64,000 nucleotides of DNA, from contig NC_087158.1 of assembly GCF_035594125.1 (NCBI RefSeq), forward strand, positions 6,188,501 to 6,252,500, read 5' to 3'. How positions within the stretch are numbered: the stretch's first letter is position 1; every line of letters starts with the position of its first letter. The DNA is from Scylla paramamosain. Taxonomy: Eukaryota > Arthropoda > Malacostraca > Decapoda > Portunidae. The translations under genes were made by a program, and so were the position numbers. Shown piece by piece: positions 54,513-64,000 of the stretch. The notes beneath the pieces are model-generated. The model ran no database searches. It saw only the letters and a list, made by a program, of their open reading frames with translations, and was not told where the DNA came from.

Positions 54513-55790
54513 TGTGTTGTGTATTTACCTAGGTGTAATTTACAGGGCCCAAGCTACACTCATGTGGTCCCATCTCCATATCTATACATGTCTAATTTTT
54601 CCTTTAGTTTGTGTACACTTGTTGCCAAAACTATACATATCTTCTTTTAGTCCATTCCAAACTTCAGTGTGTCTTTGTGTAAAACTATTCTTTGTGTTGT
54701 TTAGACATCTTCTTTTCCTTACTTATGTGAGTGTCCCATTCTACTGTCATGACTGCTTGTCTCTTTTAGTAATGGTTTTGTCATTACCAACTTCCATTTT
54801 GTTTGCCAACTTGTAGATAGTTATCAAATCTCTTTCTCTCCTTTGTTCCAGTATTGGTAAGTCTATTTTTTCTAATCTTTCTTCATAACTTAATTCCTCA
54901 AATTCTGCCACCATTTTTGTTGCTATTGTTTGTATTCTTCCTAGCTTGTTTACATGCTTCTTACATAGAGACTACACAACTGCTGCATATTCCAATCTAG
55001 GTCTTATTATCATAGGGATTATTTTTATCATCTTACTTTTGTTCATGAGGTGAGAAGCTGTACTATGTTTCATAGTAATCTGTAAATGTTCCCCATATTC
55101 TACCTATATGCTTCTCTGGTTGGAAGTTATCTGGCTTTACTACTCCTAGATCCTTTTCTTCCTGGATCCTTTTAATATATTCGTTTTCTACCTTGTATGT
55201 CCAATGTGGTCTTCTATTCACTTCTGCACATCTCCATCATATGACATTTGCTTACATCGAATCTAACTTCACATTTTTTGCTCCATTCACAAATTTTATT
55301 GGTCATTTTGTAGATATTCACAGTCTTTGCAACTTTTTATTTCTTTCTGTAATTTAGCATTATCTGCAAATAGGCTGTTGTAGCTATCAATTTTTCAAGA
55401 ATATCATTTATATAAACAATGAACAATACCATATTGGTGATAGTACTGACCCTTGTGGCACACCACTCTTTACTGTTTTCCAAACCAACTTTTCATCATT
55501 AGCTACTGTTCTCATTTCTCATCATTTTAAGTAATTTTCCATCCACTTTATACTTGTCCCATGTAGTCTCTTAATATTTTCAAGTTTCCACATAAGTCTT
55601 TCATGGGGGAACCTTGTCAAAAGCTTTTTATCAGATCTAGTTATATACAGTCCACAAATGCTTCTCTTTCCTACATGATGTCATCACTCTTGAGCTGAAG
55701 CTTAATAGATTTGTTACACATGATTTTCTTTTCCTGGAGCCATATTGTTTGTCTGTTATTATTCCTTCTTTTATAAGAATTCTGCTGCCC
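54513..55790 (-). pseudogene. CR1-like LINE remnant, copy B
   Basis: Counterpart of 5,291-6,568, equally decayed. Confidence 0.7.
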
Positions 55791-55792
55791 AT

Positions 55793-55819
55793 TGTGTGTG
55801 TGTGTGTATGTGTGTGTGG
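55793..55819 (+). repeat. (GT)n microsatellite, short allele
   Basis: About 13 units with one TA interruption, against about 27 in copy A. Confidence 0.97.
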
Positions 55820-56849
55820 GGAGGGGGACAGAATTTGATAATAACACTGACATTACAGTTGTTACTCTTCCTTCCTTCATAATGTGCAATTAGTGATTGG
55901 GTGCCAATTATACCAGAGACACTCTTCAGTGAATTCTTTCACTCATAATACCCCATAATCAATGATCTAGTGCCTCTAAATATTACAGTAATAAAATTAT
56001 TTTGTAATCACCTTTCAACAAGCATTACCTACTCAGCTAGACTACCAGTATGCAGAAACTTCTGCTAGCCCCTAAGCAACGGGTGTTTTGTGCAGAAACC
56101 TCTTCTTGTAATGAGTTTTTAGAGAAAAATAACTCTTATTCCTAGCTATATCTCATTTAGTACAGATTCTAGAATAATGAAACTTACAGCATAAGAAGCA
56201 CCTATCCTTCTCCATTCTAGTGGTACTTTTGTCTGACTCATTATTTTAGTTCAACAGGAAGTAAAGGTGTGTTCATTATGCTGGATATAGTACTGGCTAC
56301 AGCTCACTTGCTCCACCTGCCCTCACTGCTTTCCCCACATATCAAAAGGAATGTTCTTCCACTGTGACTCCTTGTCTAACAGCACTTAATGGGAGTGGAT
56401 GAGGTTAGCTTGCATTTGCACTAAGCCATTCATTAGGATGAGGGCAGATCACCTCCTTCCATGATACTTGCCTTGTATAGAATACCAGATGGCAAGTCAC
56501 TAAAAGTGGCAGGGAGCAGCTTTGTAAATCTTGCTAAGTAATGTTCAAAATATCTCTCTCCCACTTTCATTTTGATTTAAGGATTGAAAATCATGAGGCA
56601 CATACATTCATTACCCATCAGAGCCCTGAGATGCACACCACTGTGTTGCTTGTTGCTCAGGGGGTTAAAATTATTGATACCTGAGAGATGTTACTCTAAA
56701 AACTGGAAAAATAAATAACAGGCAGCTCTAAATAAATTATATACTGTCGACAAATAACAACAGTATCTTATGTAAAAAGGAACATAAATGCTTGGTACAC
56801 ATTTTTAGACCTCAGCTAGGATGTGAAAACATGAGCTAAAGCTAAACTA

Positions 56850-56931
56850 GATGTGATGTACTTTATGATTATGTCAGCTAAAGGCTTGTCCTTTAAGCTT
56901 GTCAGATCTGGTTTCAATCCCTGGTCACATC
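56850..56931 (+). mobile_element. tRNA-like SINE head, copy B of 7,656-7,737
   Basis: Same acceptor-like ends (GATGTGA and TCACATC) and B-box-like motif as in copy A. Confidence 0.4.
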
Positions 56932-57345
56932 CACTTCCCATGTTTATAAATTTATTTTTTTTCATAATTTTTAATTTTATAATAGGAAATGTATTTCTTT
57001 GTTTAACTATGACATTGGCAACATGGTGGTGGGATGGTCTTAACAGATTTCATATAGGGGAAAGAATAAAGCCTAGTACGAACTTATGATGACATTGTTT
57101 TGTTGAGTCAAACAGGAAATGAGTGCCCCACCCAAAAAAGGGAGAAAACATGAATGGAGCAGGGGCTTCCTAGTGAATACTCTGGTAAACCTTGCAAGAC
57201 CAGAACCACACTTCCCAGACACACACTTTGGATTGTTTGGATACTTATTGTACCACATTAAATTAATGAAACATCAGAAATTAACCTAGAAGGAAGAGCC
57301 ATGTAATGCAGTGATAGGACACAAATATGAGCCAAAGCTAGATTA

Positions 57346-57426
57346 GCTGTGAGGTACCTCATGGTCCAGTTAGTTAAGGCTTGGTATTCTGGTATGTTCA
57401 TTTCTGGTTCAGTCCCTGATCACATC
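57346..57426 (+). mobile_element. tRNA-like SINE head, copy B of 8,152-8,232
   Basis: Same as the copy A segment, again directly beside the LINE poly(A) end. Confidence 0.4.
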
Positions 57427-57434
57427 TACCTCTC

Positions 57435-60370
57435 TTTTTTTTCTTTTTTTCCCCTTCATGTAGGAGTGACACAGGCCAAGGGAAACAAAAATTCCAGCAA
57501 AAAAAAAAAAAAAAAAACAGCCACTGAGGTGCCAGTCCCCAAACAGTAAAAAATGTTAGTCAAAAATACAAGTTAAGTGTCTTGAAACCTCACTCTTGAA
57601 AGAGTTCAAGTCATAGGAAGGTAGAAATACAGAGGCAGGCAGGGAGTTCCAAGGTTTACTAGAGAAAGGGATGAATGATTGAGAATACTGGTTAACTTGC
57701 ATTAGAGAAGTGGACAGAATAGGGATGAGAGAAAAAAGCAAATCTTATGCAGCAAAACCAAGGGAGGAGGGGAGGCATGCACTTCACAAGATAAGAAGAG
57801 CAGTTGGCATGAAAATAGCAGTAGAAGATAGCAAGAGATGCAACATTGCAGCAATGAGAATGAGGCTGAAGACGGTCAGTTAGAGGAAAGGAGTTGATGA
57901 GATGGAAAACTTTTGATTACACCCTATCTAAAAGATAGCATACTACATACATGGACGGATAAGGAGGGGTGGGGGTGAGAAAAACTGGTGAAGAAGACTG
58001 ATGCCTAACTTCACAGAAACTGTTTTAGCTAGAGATGAGATGTGAAGTTTCCAGTTTAGATTATGATTAAAGGACAGAGGACAGACTGAGGATGTTCAGT
58101 GTAGAGAAGGGGGATGGTTGAGTTTCACTGAAGAAGAGGGGATAGTTGTCTGGAAGGTTGTGTCGAGTTGATAGACGGAGGAATTGAATTCTTGGGACAC
58201 TGAACGATACTAAGTTCACTCTCCCCCAGTCAGAAATTTTGGAGAGATCAGAAGTCAGGAATTCTGTGGCTTCCTTGTGTGAACTGTTTACTTCCTGAAG
58301 GGTTGGACGTCTACAAAAAGACGCGGAAAAGTGCAGGGTGGTATCATCAGCATAGGAATGGATAGGACAAAAGTTTGGTTTAGAAGGTCATTGATGAATA
58401 ATAGGAAGAGAGTGGGTGACAGGACAAAACCCTGAGGAACACCATTGTCAATAGATTTAGGAGAAGAACAGTGACCATCTACCACAGTACCAATAGAATG
58501 GTCAGAAAAGAAACTCGAGATCAAGTTACCAAGAGAAGGATAGAGGCTGTAGGAGGATAATTTGGAAATCAAAGCTTTGTGCCACTCTATCAAAAGCTTT
58601 TGATATGTCTAAGGCATCAGCAAAAGATTCACCAAAATCTCTAAAAGAGGATAATCAAGACTCAGTAAGGAAAGCCGGATCACCAGTAGAGTGGCATTGA
58701 CGAACCCATATTGTTGATCAGATAGAAGGTTGTGAAGTGATAGATGTTTAAGAATCTTCCTGTTGATGCATTAAAAACTTCAGATAAGCAGGAAATTACA
58801 GCAACAGGATGGTTATTTGAGGGATTAGAACGGTCACCCTTTTTAGGAATAGGCTGAATGTAGGCAAGCTTCCAGCAAGAAGAAAAGATAGATGTTGATA
58901 GACAAAGATGAAAGAGTTTGACTAGGCAAGGTGCAAGCACAGAGGAGCAGTTTTGGAGAACAATAGGAGGGACCCCATCAGGTCCATAAGCCTTCCAAGG
59001 GTTTAGGCCAGCAAGGGCATGGAAAACATCATTGTGAAGAATTTTAATAGGTAGCATGGAGGATGGAGGAGAGGGAGAAACAAGCCCTGAATTGTCCAAG
59101 GTAGAGTTTTTAGCAAAGGTTTGAGCAAAGAGTTCAGCTTTAGAGATAGATATGATAACAGTGGTACCATCTGGTTGAAATAAAGGAGGGAAAGAAGAAG
59201 CAAAGTTATTGGAGATGTTTTTGGCTAGGTGCCAGAGATCACGAGGGGAGTTAGATCTTGAAAGATTTTGACACTCTATTAATGAAGGAGTTTTGGCTAG
59301 TTGGAGAACAGACTTGGCATGGTTCCGGGCAGAAACATAAAGTGTAAGAGATTCTAGTAATGGAAGGCTCAGGTACCTTTCGTGAGCTACCTCTCTATCA
59401 TGAATAGCAGGAGAACAGGCTGTGTTAAACCAAGGTTTGGAAGGTTTAGGTCGAGAAAAAGAGTGAGGAATGTAGGACCCGATGCCAGACACTATCACCT
59501 CCGTTATGCGCTCGGCACACAGTCTCTGGCACAGAAGCAGTAGTCATTCCAAGGAAATTCAGCAAAATACCTCCTCAGTTCCCCCCAACTAGCAGAGGCA
59601 AAACACCAGAGGCACCTCTCCTTAGGAGATCCTGAGGATGGATTGGAGCAATAGGACAAGATACAGATATGAGATTGTGATTGGAGGAGCCCAATGGAGA
59701 AGACAGGGTAACAGCATAAGCAGAAGGATTAGAGGCTAGGAAAAGGTCAAGAATGTTGGGTGTATCTCCAAAATGGTCAAGGATATGAGCAGGGTGTTGC
59801 ACCAATTGGAGGATAGCAAAGTTGAAGGCTAGTTCACCATGATGGTCAGTGAAGGGAGAGGAAACCCAAAGATGGTGGTGAACATTGAAGTCTCCAAGAA
59901 TGGAGGTCTCTGCAAAAGGGAAGTGAGTCAGAATGTGCTCCACTTTGGAGGTTAAGTAGTCAAAGAATTTCTTATAGTCTGAGGAGTTAGGTGAGAGGTA
60001 TACAGGACAGATAAATTTAGTTTGAGAGTGACTCTGTAATAGTAGAGAAATGGTGAAAAACTCGGAATATTCAAGAGTGTGGGCACAATAGCAGGTTAAG
60101 TCATTGCCCACATAAACGCAACATTCAGCTTTGGATTGAAAATGAGAATAAAGAAAGTAGGAGGGAACAGAAAAGGGGCTCAGACACCTATGTTTCAGTG
60201 AGGAAAAGAAGATGAGGTTTAGTAGAGGAGAGATTGTGTTCTAGAAATTGAAAACTAGATCTAAGACTGTGAATGTTGCAGAAATTAATGAAGAAAAAGT
60301 TGAGGGGGGGTCTGAAGAGACTTAGGGTTGATACCAGAAGACACTAGCCTTGATGAGCATCATCAACAGG
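57435..60370 (-). pseudogene. Near full-length ORF2 of jockey-like LINE, copy B
   Basis: Counterpart of 8,241-11,170. Endonuclease at about 60,350-59,575 with [10 protein letters not shown] and the GSSNHN defect. A 272-codon linker and finger segment (59,498-58,680) is open here but split in copy A. The palm segment (58,593-58,288) has GVPQGFVLSP, and the same 1-nt loss before the YADD codons. The C-terminus ends at 57,556. Confidence 0.87.
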
Positions 60371-60628
60371 ACCCACCAAGTAAATTTTTAAGTTGGTTTT
60401 TACCTAATTATTTTTTTATTATTTTATTCATAATACTGTACATGCATATCATAAATAAAGATGATGTTTACTAGAGGAGAGGTGATGTTGTACAGATAGA
60501 AAATTATATCTAAGACAGCAAATGTTACACAATTTAATGAAGAAAAGCTATAATATACCAGTAAAATGCCTTGGAAGGCGATTAACGAGCAAAGATGTCA
60601 GTAAAGCATCAGTGGAAGGGGTATTTCA

Positions 60629-60728
<100 letters not shown>

Positions 60729-61410
60729 CAACTTCAGGCACCCTAGACATCATGCACTTGCCTAATATTCAAATCACTCTAGCTCAAAACTCTGCAAGAG
60801 CCCAGTGGTTGTGCTATATACCACTTGATAGGAAATTTCATTTTGTGTTCAGTGGTATCTATCCGCTCTCATTGAGATAAAAGAAAATTGGTGAAAATTG
60901 CAGAAAACTGATGGTCACTTTACAAAAAGTTTTGTATTGTATTTTGCATATGCACAGTAGTGTTGCAAATTTCACATGATTTTTCATCATAACTTGTATT
61001 ACTCTTATTACCAACAAAAATTTGAGCTTGATCAGTTAATTACTTAAAAAGTTGTAATTTTGACTTTGTGCATGTACAGTGCTACTTCAAAGTTGACGTA
61101 AGGAATTTTATTAAAATTATAACATGACACCTCTTAAGTTTCATTAAAACTGGTTGAGTAGTTTTTGAGAAATCCCATTTCTGACACCCTTCTACTTTTA
61201 GTAAGTTAACTTCACCCAATAGAAGAGATGAAAGCTATATCATATAAAATTGATAGAGGTGTGCTATCATATGATGCTAATTTTGTTACGATCAGCCACG
61301 TAGTTCTGGAGATATTAGTGATTGAATAGGGTTATGGTCAGACCGAGCCAGGCCCCTCAAAACGAAACAACAACCTCCATAGTAAACTTTGTTTCGCTCA
61401 TAATTAATTT
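60729..61410. other. Intergenic sequence, copy B
   Basis: Matches 11,609-12,290. Nothing is recognised. Confidence 0.55.
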
Positions 61411-61836
61411 GTCACTCTTTCATAAAAGAGAACATAGTTATCCATTCAATCATGATGAGTTCCCCTTCAATACAGGGAGTGTAATATATATACCTCCCAT
61501 ATTTATAATATATGAATTTCTCACTCTTTCATAAAAGAGAACATAGTTATCCATTCAATCATGATGAGTTCCCCTTCAATACAGGGACTGTAATATATAT
61601 ACCTCCCATATTTATAATATATGAATTTCTCACTCTTTCATAAAAGAGAACATAGTTATCCATTCAATCATGATGAGTTCCCCTTCAATACAGGGACTGT
61701 AATATATATACCTCCCATATTTATAATATATGAATTTCTCACTCTTTCATAAAGGAGAACATAGAGTTCTTTGTTTAATCATGATTAGTTCCTTTTCATT
61801 ACATGGACTGTACTAAATACATATTTTTTCTCAAGC
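61411..61836 (+). repeat. 109-bp minisatellite, copy B
   Basis: Same period and unit number as 12,291-12,716. Confidence 0.95.
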
Positions 61837-62300
61837 TACTTTTTTAGAATACTTTTGGCTTAAGTTGAGAACTTGACCGCCCTGATTTGAGGAATGGTGA
61901 AGTGGAGCCACCAGGCACAATATCTACCAATTCACAAAACAGAGCAATGACTAAATTTTGACTTCTCTATTTCCTTAGTTTGGTGGCATCCCTACTTCCT
62001 TGATGCCATTTTCCTATCGTTCTATGCCAATAGAATGGAATACATCTACAACAAATAAGAGATAGCCTATAGCAGCGTTCCCTCACATATTCATGGTTTT
62101 GCATATTTGCAGAGTTTTCCCTAACCTAACTTAACTAATGGGGAGTTTTCAGAGTTGCAGGTGTCACCACCAGCTCAGTCTTTCAGCCCAAAGAGCCCAA
62201 ATTATTCTTTCAGTTATAAATTACAGTAACCCAAGATATAACGAACACATATGGGGGGAGAGTGGGTCACTTGAGATGAAAATTTGCAATATATGTGTAT

Positions 62301-62403
<103 letters not shown>

Positions 62404-62991
62404 CAGCAGACAGCAGCCTTAAATAGGTTGTTATACCTGAAATTTGGTAAATAGAAGTTCATTATATGAAGGGTTTATTGTACATATCAACTTATTCCCC
62501 TTTTATTTTATAGTGCACTGTATTTTTTAATTAAAACATCATGTACTATACATATAATAACTGTTTTTTATTGTCTTAAAGTGAATTGCTTAGTAAATGT
62601 GAGATGCATAGTTTAAGGTTTAAACTATAAATATAGGTAGTTCTGATCCTTATAAGGATGGTTTCCCATATTCACAGATTTTAACTATTTGCAGGAGGCT
62701 CTGGAATGTAACTCCTACAGATGGCAGGGAAACACTGCATATCTTCCCTCCCACAACAGCGATGCACTTAATGAATTGGGCCAAGATAATTTGTGAAAGC
62801 TTTCTGTGTTAAAGAGATGCAGCTAGTGAGCCAATATATATACTGATTGTTCAATTAATCCTTTATGTCATAAAACTTCTCTGAAAAAATCTAGTGAATA
62901 ATTTTTCCTCTATCACTGCACTGTCCTTGATCTAAATTACATATTAAAACTACACATGATAGTGTAATGATCAGTATGCTTGGTTCACAAA

Positions 62992-62993
<2 letters not shown>

Positions 62994-63082
<89 letters not shown>
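62994..63082. repeat. (TA)n microsatellite at mariner insertion
   Basis: About 44 TA units. It ends where the mariner terminal sequence begins. Confidence 0.97.
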
Positions 63083-63086
<4 letters not shown>

Positions 63087-64000
63087 ATTTCACATCCAGG
63101 CTACAAACTATAGGTTATCTCCTTCGAAGTAATCCCCCTGGCACCGCATGCACTTGTCCATCCTTCTCTGCCAGGCTTGCATGCACTGCTGGAAGGATTC
63201 TTGCGGGATGCTCCTCAGCTCCGTCGTCACGGCCTTTTTGATGTCGTCCGCATCATCAAAACGGGTCCCCTTCATGACCTCCTTGAGCTTGGGGAAGAGG
63301 AAGAAGTCGCACGGAGCGAGGTCAGGTGAGTAGGGCGGTTGCTCCAGCACGGCGATGTTCTTCTTGGCCAAGAACTCTCTGATGCTCAGGGCATTGTGAG
63401 CAGGCGCATTGTCGTGGTGAAGCAGCCACGAGTTGCCCTGCCACAACTCCCGCCTCTTCTCGCGCACTGCACGAAGCAGACGCCGCAGTACTTCTTTGTA
63501 CACATGTTGGTTGACTGTCTGGCCCTGTGGCAAGAACTCGCAGTGGACGATGCCCCTCACATCGAAGAAAGCGATCAACATGACCTTGAAGCTGGACCTG
63601 GACTGCCTTGCTTTCTTCGGCCGTGGCGACGCCGGACTCTTCCATTGAAGGCTCTGGCGTTTGGTCTCCGGGTCGTACTCAAATACCCAGGACTCATCGC
63701 CGGTGATGACTCTCCTGAGCAAGTCTGGTTCAGTTTCCAGACGCTCGAGGATGTCCTGACACACCTGCATGCGTCGTCCCTTCTGGTCATCGTTCAGGAG
63801 TCTCGGCACCATCTTCGCACAGACTTTCCGCATGCCCAGATCTTCAGTGATAATCTTCCACACGCTGTTGTGGTTCATGCCAAGCTCATCTGCGATCTTT
63901 CGAACAGTCAACCGACGATCGTCACGCACCATCTGCTTGACACGCTCAACATTGGCCTCATTCCTGCTCGTTGAGGGTCTTCCACTCCTGGGGTCATCTT
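63083..64000 (-). mobile_element. Mariner-family DNA transposon, cut by window end
   Basis: The 3' end of the element abuts (TA)n, in keeping with the TA target of mariners. The probable terminal repeat starts TTTTATTTCACATCCAGG at 63,083; its partner lies beyond the window. GC content is far higher than in the surroundings. Confidence 0.85.
63108..64000 (-). CDS. Mariner transposase (DD34D), N-terminus beyond window
   Basis: The frame is open for about 297 codons from the window edge to the stop at 63,108. Family members are about 345 residues, so about 50 N-terminal residues are missing. Counting from the internal Met at 63,932: a helix-turn-helix-like RLTVRKIADELGMNHNSVW, the first catalytic Asp in VITGDESW (residue 79), the second in HHDNAPAH (174), and the third in YSPDLAPCDFF (209), giving exactly 34 residues between the last two, as in mariner DD34D enzymes. 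The enzyme excises and reinserts the element at TA sites in the nucleus. All visible catalytic residues are present and there are no stops, so this copy is recent and perhaps active. It is absent from the visible equivalent position in copy A. Confidence 0.93.
   Translation of the reverse strand, partial: DDPRSGRPSTSRNEANVERVKQMVRDDRRLTVRKIADELGMNHNSVWKIITEDLGMRKVCAKMVPRLLNDDQKGRRMQVCQDILERLETEPDLLRRVITGDESWVFEYDPETKRQSLQWKSPASPRPKKARQSRSSFKVMLIAFFDVRGIVHCEFLPQGQTVNQHVYKEVLRRLLRAVREKRRELWQGNSWLLHHDNAPAHNALSIREFLAKKNIAVLEQPPYSPDLAPCDFFLFPKLKEVMKGTRFDDADDIKKAVTTELRSIPQESFQQCMQAWQRRMDKCMRCQGDYFEGDNL

Larger units (their letters stand above)
55820..57434. other. Intergenic sequence with SINE heads, copy B
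   Basis: Matches 6,626-8,240. The tRNA-like segments are at 56,850-56,931 and 57,346-57,426. Confidence 0.55.

Noticed and set aside
63339..63974. 211-codon plus-strand open frame
   Set aside because: It lies antisense to the mariner transposase, whose catalytic motifs are on the minus strand.

Overview
This window looks like repeat-rich, intron/intergenic DNA from an invertebrate animal, most likely a decapod crustacean. That assignment is an inference. It rests on long (AT)n, (GA)n and (GT)n microsatellites, several decayed non-LTR retrotransposons (CR1-like and jockey-like), Penelope-like elements (PLEs) with GIY-YIG domains, a mariner transposase, and no compact gene layout. No complete host gene can be supported. 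Almost every coding trace belongs to a mobile element, and most of these are broken. The only long intact reading frame is a mariner transposase that runs off the right edge.

The layout is highly structured. A block of about 13.8 kb at 1-13,857 (copy A) recurs in the same orientation at 49,225-62,993 (copy B), at about 99% identity by eye. Both copies hold, in order: a PLE 3' half, a CR1-like LINE into which the PLE inserted, a jockey-like LINE fragment (minus strand), a CR1 remnant (minus), two tRNA-like SINE heads, a longer jockey-like LINE (minus), a (GA)n tract, a 109-bp minisatellite, a second (GA)n tract and an (AT)n tract. In copy B the (TA)n tract is interrupted by the mariner element.

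Between the copies lies a large imperfect inverted repeat. Arm 1 (12,857-15,300) and arm 2 (41,352-43,970) are reverse complements at roughly 97% identity by eye. Between them is an AT-rich satellite array of about 24 kb (17,250-41,345). Its monomers are about 94 bp, and about twelve diverged monomers form a higher-order repeat of about 1.1 kb. The array switches strand several times and ends in a long minus-oriented domain, so arms plus satellite approach a giant palindrome. A 1.7-kb LINE ending in an (ACTT)n tail interrupts the array at 29,216-30,915.

From 43,971 to 49,224 there is a second PLE 3' fragment, CR1 ORF1 and endonuclease pieces that probably belong to the CR1 element continuing into copy B, two microsatellites, and a 159-codon minus-strand open segment with good splice signals. 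The PLE in copy B is the best-resolved element. It sits in the CR1 reverse transcriptase between 13-bp target duplications, carries an inverted, internally deleted copy of itself at its 5' side, forms a 90-bp-arm hairpin, and has hammerhead-ribozyme-like cores in its 3' region.

An event order can be read: CR1 insertion and decay, PLE insertion into it, duplication of the whole block, then microsatellite divergence and mariner insertion in copy B.
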